A DNA stretch of 64,000 bases from the NCBI RefSeq assembly GCF_021602345.1, contig NZ_BQID01000001.1:682001-746000 (forward strand), given 5' to 3'. The DNA comes from Pseudomonas pharyngis (GTDB lineage: Bacteria > Pseudomonadota > Gammaproteobacteria > Pseudomonadales > Pseudomonadaceae). The notes beneath the pieces were generated by a model, which saw only the letters and a program-made list of their open reading frames with translations, was not told the DNA's origin and searched no databases. Position numbers and translations under genes: made by a program. Below, in pieces: positions 43,981 through 52,267 of the stretch (its first letter is position 1; each line of letters starts with the position of its first letter).

Positions 43981-45129
43981 ATGACCAGCAGCCCAATGAC
44001 CGGCAGTGCCCGCCTGGACACCTCGATCACCCCTGCCCGCCTGCGGGTCACCGGGGACTGGACGCTTGCCCATTACGCCGACCTCAAGCAACTGAGCGAA
44101 ACGCTCCACGGCCAGTACGACGCCAACACGCCCATCGATCTCAACGGCCTCGGCGCCCTCGACACCGCCGGTGCGTCGCTGCTGGTGGAACTGCTCGGCT
44201 CGGAGCGGCTGGGCAAGTCCGCCGAACACCCCGATTGCACGATTTCCAGCGCCGACCGCGCCCTGCTGCAAACCGTGTATCGCTCGCTGACCGATTTCTG
44301 CGTGCCGATCAAGGAACCGGAAATCAGCGTCAGCGTGCAACTGCTGACGCGCATCGGTCGGGCCGTCGACACGGTCTGGCGAGACACCCTGCAATTGCTC
44401 GGCTTCGTCGGCCTGATTCTCGAAACCATCGCCCGCAGCCTGTTCCGGCCCAAGCGCTGGCGGATCACGCCGATGATCGCCCACATCGAACAGACCGGCC
44501 TCGACGCCGCGCCCATCGTCGCGTTGCTGACCTTTCTGGTGGGCGCGGTGGTGGCGTTCCTCGGGGCGACGGTGCTGGCCAGTTTCGGTGCCAGCGTATT
44601 CACCGTGGATCTGGTGGGCTTCGCCTTCCTGCGCGAGTTCGGCGTGTTGCTCACGGCGATCCTGATGGCCGGCCGCACCGCCAGTGCCTTCACCGCGCAG
44701 ATCGGCTCGATGAAGGCCAACGAGGAAATCGACGCGATTCGCACCCTCGGCCTCGACCCCATGGAATTGCTGGTGGTGCCGCGGGTGCTGGCGCTGCTGG
44801 TGGCGCTGCCAATGCTGACCTTCCTCGCGATGATTTGCGGGATCGTCGGCGGCGCGGTGGTTTGCGCGGTGTCGCTGGATATCTCGCCGGCGATGTTCCT
44901 GTCGCTGCTGCAAAGCGACATAGGGATTCAACATTTCCTGGTGGGTCTGGTCAAAGCCCCGATCTTTGCTTTCCTGATCGCCGCCATCGGCTGTCTGGAA
45001 GGCTTCAAGGTCAGCGGCAGCGCCGAATCGGTCGGCGCCCACACCACCTCCAGCGTGGTGCAATCGATTTTCGTGGTGATCGTGCTCGATGCGGTTGCCG
45101 CGCTGTTTTTCATGGAGATGGGCTGGTGA
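43981..45129 (+). CDS. MlaE-family ABC lipid transport permease with N-terminal STAS domain
   Basis: The 382-residue protein joins a STAS-like domain (about 10-100, with NGLGALDTAGASLLVELL) to an MlaE permease domain of five to six membrane segments (FVGLILETIARSL through FMEMGW). The permease part includes the family's EFGVLLTAILMAGRTASAFTAQIGSMKANEEIDA region. In the canonical Mla system the STAS protein MlaB is separate; here it is fused. The next gene starts inside its stop codon (GTGA), so translation is coupled. Confidence 0.92.
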   Translation: MTSSPMTGSARLDTSITPARLRVTGDWTLAHYADLKQLSETLHGQYDANTPIDLNGLGALDTAGASLLVELLGSERLGKSAEHPDCTISSADRALLQTVYRSLTDFCVPIKEPEISVSVQLLTRIGRAVDTVWRDTLQLLGFVGLILETIARSLFRPKRWRITPMIAHIEQTGLDAAPIVALLTFLVGAVVAFLGATVLASFGASVFTVDLVGFAFLREFGVLLTAILMAGRTASAFTAQIGSMKANEEIDAIRTLGLDPMELLVVPRVLALLVALPMLTFLAMICGIVGGAVVCAVSLDISPAMFLSLLQSDIGIQHFLVGLVKAPIFAFLIAAIGCLEGFKVSGSAESVGAHTTSSVVQSIFVVIVLDAVAALFFMEMGW

Positions 45130-45929
45130 GTCGTCTACCCCGCGCGCCCTCTGAGGCGGTGATCGAAGTCCGTGGCCTGTGCAATCGCTTCGGCCGCCAG
45201 AGCGTGCACGAGAACCTCGATCTCGACTTGTACAAAGGCGAAATCCTGGCCGTGGTCGGCGGTTCCGGCAGCGGTAAATCGGTGTTGCTGCGCAGCATCG
45301 TCGGCTTGCGCCAGCCCAGTGAAGGCATGGTCAAGGTGTTCGGCCAGAACCTGCCGAGCCTGCCGGAGCATGAGCGCTCGCTGATCGAACGGCGCTTTGG
45401 TGTGTTGTTCCAGAAAGGCGCGCTGTTTTCGTCGCTGACCGTCACCGAGAACGTCGCCCTGCCCCTGATCGAACACGCCGGTCTGAGCCGCGACGACGCC
45501 GAGCATCTGGCGGCGGTGAAGCTGGCGCTGGCCGGTCTTCCGCTGTCGGCAGCGGACAAGTACCCGGCTTCGCTGTCCGGCGGCATGATCAAGCGCGCGG
45601 CACTGGCCCGAGCGCTGGCGCTGGACCCGGACATCCTGTTTCTCGACGAACCCACCGCCGGCCTCGATCCGATTGGCGCGGCGCAGTTCGACCAATTGAT
45701 CCTGACCCTGCGCGATGCCCTGGGCCTGAGCGTATTTCTGGTGACCCACGACCTCGACACGCTCTACACCATCACCGACCGCGTCGCGGTATTGGCGCAG
45801 AAGAAGGTGCTGGTGGCCGGTCCCATCGACGTGGTCTCGGAAACCGACGACGCGTGGATTCACGAATACTTCCACGGCCCTCGCGGCCGCTCGGCGCTGG
45901 ACGCCGCCAAACAGCTCAACGAGGTCTGA
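45126..45929 (+). CDS. ABC transporter ATP-binding protein, MlaF-like
   Basis: The 267-residue ATPase starts at GTG 45126, overlapping the permease stop by 4 nt; longer frames upstream are antisense-like readings. It has Walker A GGSGSGKS near residue 44, a Q-loop (LFQKGALFSSLT), the signature LSGGMIKRAAL near 150 and Walker B ILFLDEPTAGLDP. It energises the MlaE-like permease for phospholipid transfer. The MCE gene follows 1 nt later. Confidence 0.93.
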   Translation: MSRLPRAPSEAVIEVRGLCNRFGRQSVHENLDLDLYKGEILAVVGGSGSGKSVLLRSIVGLRQPSEGMVKVFGQNLPSLPEHERSLIERRFGVLFQKGALFSSLTVTENVALPLIEHAGLSRDDAEHLAAVKLALAGLPLSAADKYPASLSGGMIKRAALARALALDPDILFLDEPTAGLDPIGAAQFDQLILTLRDALGLSVFLVTHDLDTLYTITDRVAVLAQKKVLVAGPIDVVSETDDAWIHEYFHGPRGRSALDAAKQLNEV

Positions 45930-45930
45930 C

Positions 45931-46869
45931 ATGGAAACCCGAGCCCATCATGTGTTGATCGGCCTGTTCACGGTGATTGTGGTGGCAGGCGCCCTGCTCT
46001 TCGGTCTGTGGCTGGCCAAGTCCAGTGTCGACACCGAGTTCAAGGATTACGAAGTCGTGTTCAACGAGGCGGTCAGCGGCCTGTCCCGGGGCAGCCCGGT
46101 GCAGTACAGCGGGATCAAGGTCGGCGACGTGGTCAGCCTGCGCCTCGACCCGCAGGACCCACGTCGGGTGCTGGCACGCATTCGTCTGGCCGGCGACACG
46201 CCGGTCAAGGAAGACACCGAAGCCAAACTGGCTCTGGCCGGGATCACCGGCACCTCGATCATCCAGCTCAGCGGAGGCACGCCGCAAAGTCCGAAACTCA
46301 AGGGCCATGACGGCAACCTGCCGACCATCGTCGCATCGCCCTCGCCCATCTCGCGGCTGCTCAGCGACAGCAACGATTTGATGAGCGGGGTCACGACGTT
46401 GCTCAGTAATGCCAATCAGATGTTCTCTGCCGACAACATCGAGCGCGTGAGCAAGACCCTTGAGCATCTGGAGCAGACCACCGGTTCGATCAACGATCAG
46501 CGCGGCGACCTGCGTCAGGCCATGCAGCAACTGGCGACGGTCGGCAAACAGGCCGGCAACATGCTCGAACAGACGTCCGCGCTGATGCGCAACGCCAACG
46601 GCCTGCTCAACGATCAGGGCAAACAGGCGCTCGGCAGTGCCGAACAGGCGATGAAATCCCTGGAGCAAAGCAGCGTCACCATCAACGGCCTGCTCAGCAA
46701 GAATCAGAATTCCCTCGACAGCGGCATGCAGGGCCTCAACGGCCTGGCCCCGGCGATTCGCGAACTGAGGGAGACTCTGAATTCGCTGCGCGCCATTTCC
46801 CAACGCCTGGAGGCCAACCCCAGCGGTTACCTGCTGGGCAGTGACAAGAACAAGGAGTTCACGCCATGA
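45931..46869 (+). CDS. MCE/MlaD-family lipid-binding protein
   Basis: The 312-residue protein has one N-terminal membrane anchor (about 7-28) and a single MCE domain (about 38-115, with GLSRGSPVQYSGIKVGDV). A long Gln-rich alpha-helical tail (about 145-300) can form coiled coils that bridge the periplasm. MCE hexamers form lipid-conducting rings. It overlaps the next gene by 4 nt. Confidence 0.93.
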   Translation: METRAHHVLIGLFTVIVVAGALLFGLWLAKSSVDTEFKDYEVVFNEAVSGLSRGSPVQYSGIKVGDVVSLRLDPQDPRRVLARIRLAGDTPVKEDTEAKLALAGITGTSIIQLSGGTPQSPKLKGHDGNLPTIVASPSPISRLLSDSNDLMSGVTTLLSNANQMFSADNIERVSKTLEHLEQTTGSINDQRGDLRQAMQQLATVGKQAGNMLEQTSALMRNANGLLNDQGKQALGSAEQAMKSLEQSSVTINGLLSKNQNSLDSGMQGLNGLAPAIRELRETLNSLRAISQRLEANPSGYLLGSDKNKEFTP

Positions 46870-47492
46870 AGCTGACTCGCCTCGCCCTCCTCGCCGGCTT
46901 CACGCTGATCAGCGCGTGCTCGATCCTGCCCAAGTCCGAACCGTCGGATGTCTATCGCCTGCCGGCGGCACAGGCACCCGCCTCGGCCGGTTCGGCGGCT
47001 GCTCAGCACTGGTCGCTGCGCCTGAACAAACTGCAGGCCAGCGAAGCGCTGAACCGGCCGAGCATTGCGGTGATTCCTCAGGGAGATGTGATCAGCAGCT
47101 ACAAGGCCTCGCGCTGGAGCGATCCGGCACCGGTGCTGATGCGTAATCGGTTGCTTGATGGATTCCAGCGCGATGGCCGGGTATCGCTGTTGAGCACCGA
47201 CGACAGCAACTTCCAGGCGGACCTGGAACTGGGCGGCAGCCTGCAGGCGTTTCAGACCGAGTATCAGGGCACGCAGGCCAGCGTGGTGGTGCGGGTCGAT
47301 GCGCTGCTGGTGCGCGGTTACGACCAGCGGATTCTCGCCAGTCGCCGCTTCGAAGAACGTCAGCCGCTCAGTGATGTGAAGGTTCCGGCGGTGGTGGCCG
47401 GATTCGGGCAGGCCAGTGATCGTCTCACCGCGAAAGTCGTGGCGTGGGCGGTGGAGCAAGGGCAGAAAGTTGCCCCACCTGCCCGGCCTTGA
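46866..47492 (+). CDS. ABC-type transport auxiliary lipoprotein, PqiC-like
   Basis: The 208-residue protein has a lipoprotein signal with lipobox LISAC (Cys19). The body resembles the PqiC/DUF330 family (SVVVRVDALLVRGYDQRILASRRF). PqiC-like lipoproteins sit on the outer membrane and pair with MCE proteins of the Pqi type. Its presence in place of MlaC suggests direct bridging by the MCE tail. It converges with the next gene, 3 nt between stops. Confidence 0.88.
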   Translation: MKLTRLALLAGFTLISACSILPKSEPSDVYRLPAAQAPASAGSAAAQHWSLRLNKLQASEALNRPSIAVIPQGDVISSYKASRWSDPAPVLMRNRLLDGFQRDGRVSLLSTDDSNFQADLELGGSLQAFQTEYQGTQASVVVRVDALLVRGYDQRILASRRFEERQPLSDVKVPAVVAGFGQASDRLTAKVVAWAVEQGQKVAPPARP

Positions 47493-47495
47493 GCC

Positions 47496-48725
47496 TTAAC
47501 CGAAGAACCAGTAGCAGACGCCGATTGCGCCGAGAACACCCGCCAGCTCGGCCAGCAGCGCACAACCTACGGCATGCCGGGCGCGCTGGATGCCCACCGC
47601 GCCGAAGTACACCGCCAGCACGTAGAACGTGGTTTCGGTGCTGCCCTGAATGGTTGCGGCGACCAGCGCCGGGAAGCTGTCCACGCCCGAGGTCTTCATC
47701 GTTTCGATCAGCATCGCCCGGGCGGCGCTGCCGGAGAACGGTTTGACCATGGCGGTCGGCAGCGCATCGACGAAGCGCGTGTCCCACCCTGCCCACTCCA
47801 CCAGATGGCGGATGCCGTCGAGGCCGAAGTCCAGTGCGCCGGACGCGCGCAATACGCCGATCGCGCAGAGCATCGCCACCAGATACGGCAGCAGGTTCTT
47901 GGCGACGTCGAAACCTTCCTTCGCACCTTCGACGAACGCTTCGTAGACCTTCACCTTGCGCAAGGCGCCGATCACCAGGAACAGCATGATCAGGCCGAAC
48001 AGCGTCAGGTTGCCGAGGATCGACGACAGGCCCGCCAGCGCAGTGGCCGACATTGTCGCGAGCAACGCCATGAAGCCGCCGAGGATCAGCGCGCCGGGAA
48101 TCAGGTAGGCCAGCACCACCGGGTCCCACACGCGCAGGCGCTGCATGAACGCCACCGACAGGAAGCCGACGATGGTCGAGCAACTGGTGGCCAGCAGGAT
48201 CGGCAGGAACACCAGCGTCGGGTCCGGCGCGCCTTGCTGGGCGCGATACATGAAGATCGTCACCGGCAGCAGGGTCAGGGACGAGGCATTCAGTACGAGG
48301 AACAGGATTTGCGCGTTGCTGGCGATGGTCGAGCTGGGATTGAGCTCTTGCAGCGCCTTCATGGCTTTAAGGCCGATCGGCGTGGCGGCGTTATCCAGGC
48401 CCAGGCCGTTGGCAGCGAAGTTCAGGGTGATCAGGCCGATGGCCGGGTGACCCGCCGGCACTTCCGGCATCAGTCGCAGGAACAGCGGGCCCAGCGCTTT
48501 GGCCAGCCATTCAACGATGCCGGCCTTCTCGGCGATGCGCAGGAAGCCCAGCCACAGGGTCAGCGTGCCGAACAGCAGCACCATGACTTCGACCGACAGC
48601 TTGGCCATGGCAAAAATGCTTTCCACCATCGCCGCGAAGATCCCGGCGTTGCCGCCGATCAGCCATTGCCCCAGCGCCGAAACGGCTGCCACGATGAAGA
48701 AGCCAAGCCACAGGCCATTAAGCAT
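47496..48725 (-). CDS. Nucleoside-recognition (SpmA-SpmB-like fused) membrane protein
   Basis: The 409-residue protein has roughly ten hydrophobic segments and two nucleoside-recognition (Gate) domains. The first is at about 40-150, with FAANGLGLDNAATPIGLKAM typical of SpmA. The second is at about 280-400, with GSTETTFYVLAVYFGAVG typical of SpmB. In sporulating bacteria SpmA and SpmB are separate and act in spore core dehydration. In Pseudomonas the role is unknown, presumably transport. It matches a gene near gltP in P. aeruginosa. Confidence 0.88.
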   Translation of the reverse strand: MLNGLWLGFFIVAAVSALGQWLIGGNAGIFAAMVESIFAMAKLSVEVMVLLFGTLTLWLGFLRIAEKAGIVEWLAKALGPLFLRLMPEVPAGHPAIGLITLNFAANGLGLDNAATPIGLKAMKALQELNPSSTIASNAQILFLVLNASSLTLLPVTIFMYRAQQGAPDPTLVFLPILLATSCSTIVGFLSVAFMQRLRVWDPVVLAYLIPGALILGGFMALLATMSATALAGLSSILGNLTLFGLIMLFLVIGALRKVKVYEAFVEGAKEGFDVAKNLLPYLVAMLCAIGVLRASGALDFGLDGIRHLVEWAGWDTRFVDALPTAMVKPFSGSAARAMLIETMKTSGVDSFPALVAATIQGSTETTFYVLAVYFGAVGIQRARHAVGCALLAELAGVLGAIGVCYWFFG

Positions 48726-48776
48726 CAGTCAAATCCCCCGGAAGATGCGGCGAATGATAGCGGGGTCGCCAGAAAC

Positions 48777-48806
48777 GACAAACCCCGGATTTCTCCGGGG
48801 TTTGTC
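48777..48806 (-). terminator. Hairpin terminator after gltP
   Basis: GACAAACCCCGG (48777-48788) and CCGGGGTTTGTC (48795-48806) form a perfect 12-bp stem with a 6-nt loop, 21 nt downstream of gltP on the minus strand. The following T content is modest. Confidence 0.75.
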
Positions 48807-48827
48807 AGGGTGCCTTGCGGGCGGGGA

Positions 48828-50159
48828 TCAGTTGTTGGAAACGTCACCGGCCGGCAGTTTTTCCTTGCTGCGCCAGTGCGGCAGCGAGTTCCAGTAGCGC
48901 TGGCCCTTGGCGTCGTCGTACATGCCTTCCCAACGAGCGATGACCAGTACGGCGAGGGCGTTGCCGATCACGTTCAGGGCGGTACGCGCCATGTCCATCA
49001 CACGGTCGACACCGGCGATGAAGGCCAGGCCTTCCAGCGGAATACCCACGCTGCCCAGGGTGGCCAGCAGCACCACGAAGGACACGCCCGGCACGCCGGC
49101 GATGCCTTTGGAGGTAACCATCAGGGTCAGGACCAGCAGCAGTTGCTGGCTGATCGACAGGTCGATGCCGTACAACTGCGCGATGAAGATCGCCGCGATG
49201 GACTGGTACAGGGTCGAGCCGTCGAGGTTGAACGAGTAACCGGTCGGCACTACGAAACTGCAGATGGCTTTTGGTGCGCCGTAGGCTTCCATCTTCTCGA
49301 TCACCCGTGGCAGCACGGTTTCCGAGGAGGCGGTGGAGTAGGCCAGGACCAACTCATCCTTGAAGATGCGCATCAGCTTGATCACCGAGAAACCGAACAT
49401 CTTGGCGATCAGGCCCAACACCACAAAGGCGAAGAAGGCGATGGCGACGTAAACCAGGATCACCAGCTTGGCCAGCGGCAGCAGCGAGGCGAAACCGAAG
49501 TTGGCCACGGTCACCGCGATCAGGGCGAACACGCCGATTGGCGCGTAGTTCATGATCATGTGGGTGACTTTGAACATGCTTTCCGATACGCCCTGGAACA
49601 TCTTCACCAGCGGCTCGCGCAGGTCCGACTGCAGGCTCGACAGACCGAGACCGAACAGCACGGAGAAGAAGATGATCGGCAGCATTTCGCCGCGAGCCAT
49701 GGCCGCGAAGATGTTCGACGGGATCAGGTTGAGGATGGTCTCGATGAACGCGTGTTCATGCTGCACTTCGGCGGCGGTCGCCTGGTACTTGGAGATGTCC
49801 ACAGTGCCCAGGGTGCTCATGTCGATGCCGGCACCCGGATGGAACAGGTTGGCCAGCAGCAGGCCGACGACGATGGCGATGGTGGTGACGATTTCGAAGT
49901 AGATGATGGTTTTCAGGCCGATGCGCCCGAGTTTCTTGGCGTCGCCCACGCCGGCGATGCCGACGATCAGGGAAGAGATGACGATCGGGATCACGATCAT
50001 CTTGATCAGACGGATAAAGATATCGCCTGCCGGTTGCAGGACGTTGCTGATCCACCAGGCCTTTTCGGCGCTGAAATGGTTAAGCAACGCGCCGATTGCA
50101 ATCCCCAATACCAGACCGATGAGGATCTGCCAGGCGAGGCTAAGCTTTGCCTTCTTCAT
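48828..50159 (-). CDS. gltP: Dicarboxylate/amino acid:cation symporter (glutamate/aspartate, GltP type)
   Basis: The 443-residue protein starts MKKAKLSLAWQILIGLVLGI at ATG 50159 and has about eight membrane segments plus two re-entrant loops. The DAACS motifs STASSETVLPRV (serine-rich hairpin, near residue 270), PTGYSFNLDGSTLY near 305, and the C-terminal NVIGNALAVLVIARWEG are present. It imports glutamate, aspartate or C4-dicarboxylates with protons or sodium. The position corresponds to PA5479 (gltP). Confidence 0.95.
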   Translation of the reverse strand: MKKAKLSLAWQILIGLVLGIAIGALLNHFSAEKAWWISNVLQPAGDIFIRLIKMIVIPIVISSLIVGIAGVGDAKKLGRIGLKTIIYFEIVTTIAIVVGLLLANLFHPGAGIDMSTLGTVDISKYQATAAEVQHEHAFIETILNLIPSNIFAAMARGEMLPIIFFSVLFGLGLSSLQSDLREPLVKMFQGVSESMFKVTHMIMNYAPIGVFALIAVTVANFGFASLLPLAKLVILVYVAIAFFAFVVLGLIAKMFGFSVIKLMRIFKDELVLAYSTASSETVLPRVIEKMEAYGAPKAICSFVVPTGYSFNLDGSTLYQSIAAIFIAQLYGIDLSISQQLLLVLTLMVTSKGIAGVPGVSFVVLLATLGSVGIPLEGLAFIAGVDRVMDMARTALNVIGNALAVLVIARWEGMYDDAKGQRYWNSLPHWRSKEKLPAGDVSNN

Positions 50160-50294
50160 TATCTTTACCCTTACTTGCGTTTGACTCAGGCACATGCAGG
50201 AACTGGAACGCTCATCAGCGGAAAAGTCTGTGCATCTGCCTCCGTATAAGGTGCCCCGAAGCGCGTGTTTACGGCTCTCCGGCAGGCGAAAAAA

Positions 50295-50376
50295 GGCGCA
50301 ACTATTCCGATGCAAGGTTGCGCCGTCTAATGCCGTAAACGCCTACCCTATGCCGAATCGGCATGAGCTTTTTTTT
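50295..50376 (+). ncRNA. Candidate small RNA ending in an orphan terminator
   Basis: A hairpin (GGCGCAAC 50295-50302; GTTGCGCC 50317-50324) is followed by ATGCCG-AAT-CGGCAT (50350-50364) and then eight T residues (50369-50376), a Rho-independent layout on the plus strand. No plus-strand gene lies upstream, since gltP runs the other way. A short untranslated transcript is therefore possible; a TATAAG at 50245-50250 could be a -10 element. The first hairpin would also serve as a weak minus-strand terminator. The rest of the 697-nt gap (50377-50856) shows no convincing gene. Confidence 0.4.
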
Positions 50377-50828
50377 ATGAAACTGGCGTCCCAACCGGTT
50401 CGAATACGACATTTCGGCAGGCATAAGTGCCGTGAACCGGCCATTACAGCGTAGGTTGGTTATTTTTTGAACGAGTGATTTCGACGAAAAATTTAGGAAA
50501 AAGCCTACGTTCGGAAACTAAATGTCCGACTGATTCGATCGACTCTTTCTCGATATACGGTCGCCAGGAAACACCGCGAAATGCTTTCGCATGCAGTGTG
50601 AGCGATAAAAAAGTTGAGCAGAACGCTCTGGATCAACGTTTTGTCACGTTGAAAGCCCAGCGCAAGTCCGTCGAACCACTCCGGTTGGCGAACTTGCGTC
50701 GCAGCTTTTACCCTGACCCGGCCCTCATCGCAGGCACTCCCTGTACCCGTAGGTCACTCCGACCCTGCAACAGTCAGAACGTCCCGGCCCCCTGGTCATG
50801 CACCGGCCTTCCTCGGGCCGACGCAATG

Positions 50829-50852
50829 GAGGACAGCCTTTCGGCTGCCCTC
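50829..50852. terminator. Hairpin downstream of the Ivy-like gene
   Basis: GAGGACAGCC (50829-50838) and GGCTGCCCTC (50843-50852) form a 10-bp stem with one mismatch and a 4-nt loop, 4 nt after the stop of the minus-strand gene. It lacks a clear T tract. Confidence 0.5.
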
Positions 50853-50856
50853 GTGT

Positions 50857-51321
50857 TCAATACCAGTTCGGATCTTTCTTCAGCGTTTCCATCAGAAGGT
50901 TTTGCATGCCCTGATCGGGTTTGCCGAGGAAGCGGTAGGTGGCATGTCGCGTTGGCGACTTGTCCGCCGGCAGTCCTTCAGGCACATCCACAAGCATGGC
51001 GTAAGCGTCTTTCTTGTCGAAACTGAACGCGACGATCAAGCGATGGTTCATGCACTTGTCTGCGGATTCGCAGAGCGGACCGACCAGATACTTGTCGCCA
51101 TCTTCGGTCACGGCATTCATCTGCTGGTCAGGCGTGCCGGACAGGTTCATCACCCATTCCGGCAGGCGTTCTTCCTTCTTCACCACGCCTTCCCAGGTTT
51201 CCCTGTATTGCGGGTCGGAACTCAACAGTTCGTTGACCCGCGCCTGGCCGTCATTGGCCGCGATTGCCATGGCACTACCGCCCAGGAGCAGGGCGGCTGC
51301 CAGTGTCTTTAACCCCTTCAT
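50857..51321 (-). CDS. Ivy-family inhibitor of vertebrate lysozyme
   Basis: The 154-residue protein has a signal peptide (MKGLKTLAAALLLGGSAMAIA). A domain with the Ivy-type cysteine loop follows (CESADKC near residue 86, in place of the CKPHDC of E. coli Ivy), with the downstream strand RLIVAFSFDKKDAYAMLVDVPEG. Such periplasmic proteins protect peptidoglycan from C-type lysozyme and may also control lytic transglycosylases. ATG 51321 was preferred over a TTG two codons upstream that would overlap the DUF1328 gene. Confidence 0.82.
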   Translation of the reverse strand: MKGLKTLAAALLLGGSAMAIAANDGQARVNELLSSDPQYRETWEGVVKKEERLPEWVMNLSGTPDQQMNAVTEDGDKYLVGPLCESADKCMNHRLIVAFSFDKKDAYAMLVDVPEGLPADKSPTRHATYRFLGKPDQGMQNLLMETLKKDPNWY

Positions 51322-51323
51322 GT

Positions 51324-51509
<186 letters not shown>

Positions 51510-51555
51510 TTAGGGATGTTGCCGGTCTCGGCGCAGGGGCGCCCAGATTCGTGAA

Positions 51556-51840
51556 TCAGAAAACCCAGCGTTCTTCACGGGGCATGTCGCCCAGCGGTTG
51601 TGGCTGGTCGACGTCCATCATGCGCATCGCGTCGTTGTCGGCCTGGCTGCTGCTGACGGCGCTGAAGTGCGTCTGCGTCGCGTGTTGCATGGAAATCAGG
51701 GGCTCAGGCTGCTGGCTCTGCTCCCAGCGCAGATATTGCTGGCAGGCGATCAGAGTGATCAGCAGCGCAAGTGCGCCAAACAGGGCCTGCTGCAGATGCA
51801 GTGGCGAAATACGCATTTGGGCGGCACGTTGGCGAGTCAT
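51556..51840 (-). CDS. Small single-pass membrane protein of unknown function
   Basis: The 94-residue frame starts MTRQRAAQMRIS and has one hydrophobic segment (about 18-34, LQQALFGALALLITLIAC). A polar Gln/Ser-rich tail predicted to face the periplasm ends PREERWVF. No family is recognised. It is a neighbour of algB and lies upstream of the DUF1328 and Ivy-like genes on the same strand, with a 67-nt gap. Confidence 0.6.
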   Translation of the reverse strand: MTRQRAAQMRISPLHLQQALFGALALLITLIACQQYLRWEQSQQPEPLISMQHATQTHFSAVSSSQADNDAMRMMDVDQPQPLGDMPREERWVF

Positions 51841-51927
51841 CCTGGGTTCCTCACTCTTGTTCGGTGGGGGCAGTGCATTTCTGCCCGGGCTGAATGATGT
51901 ATTGCAGCCCGCATGCCAGCTTTTTTG

Positions 51928-52149
51928 TTTAAAAAAATCTAATAAAATCAGTTAGTTATAGATGATGCAAAAGTTACTGACGACGCATCCTGCACGATGA
52001 CCCTCGCGGCGTCGTGCGTAATGCACGATTATTTCGTAGGAGAAATCATTCTTTTTGAATTGAGAGCAGGGTGCGGATGTCAGAAAAGGAGGCAGGAAAC
52101 CGTCCTGAAACTGTGCGATGTTTAAAAAATCAACAAAATCAGTGGATTA
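51928..52149. repeat. AT-rich direct repeat pair and GC-rich dyad upstream of algB
   Basis: An AT-rich 30-nt sequence at 51928-51958 recurs with about six differences at 52121-52149 (both contain AAAATCAG preceded by TTTAAAAAA). Between the copies a dyad ACGACGC (51980-51986) and GCGTCGT (52009-52015) and twin TGCACGAT motifs occur. The 427-nt space between the small membrane protein gene and algB has no gene. The repeats may be regulator sites or an element remnant. Confidence 0.5.
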
Positions 52150-52267
52150 GCCGTGAGGGCAGGAGAGAGCTACCCTGCTATGACTGGAATCGATCAGAAT
52201 CAACCATGCAACTTGCCCGATTTTTCCGGGACTAACCCAAGACATTCATTTATGGAGCGTAGGAAAA

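Noticed and set aside
47574-50249. 891-codon plus-strand frame spanning two minus-strand transporter genes
   Set aside because: It crosses an intergenic terminator and two real membrane-protein genes; composition is His/Gln/Arg-rich as expected for antisense of such genes.
50475-51026. 183-codon plus-strand frame in the gltP upstream gap
   Set aside because: No ribosome site or domain is visible and it runs antisense into the Ivy-like gene; more likely a chance frame.
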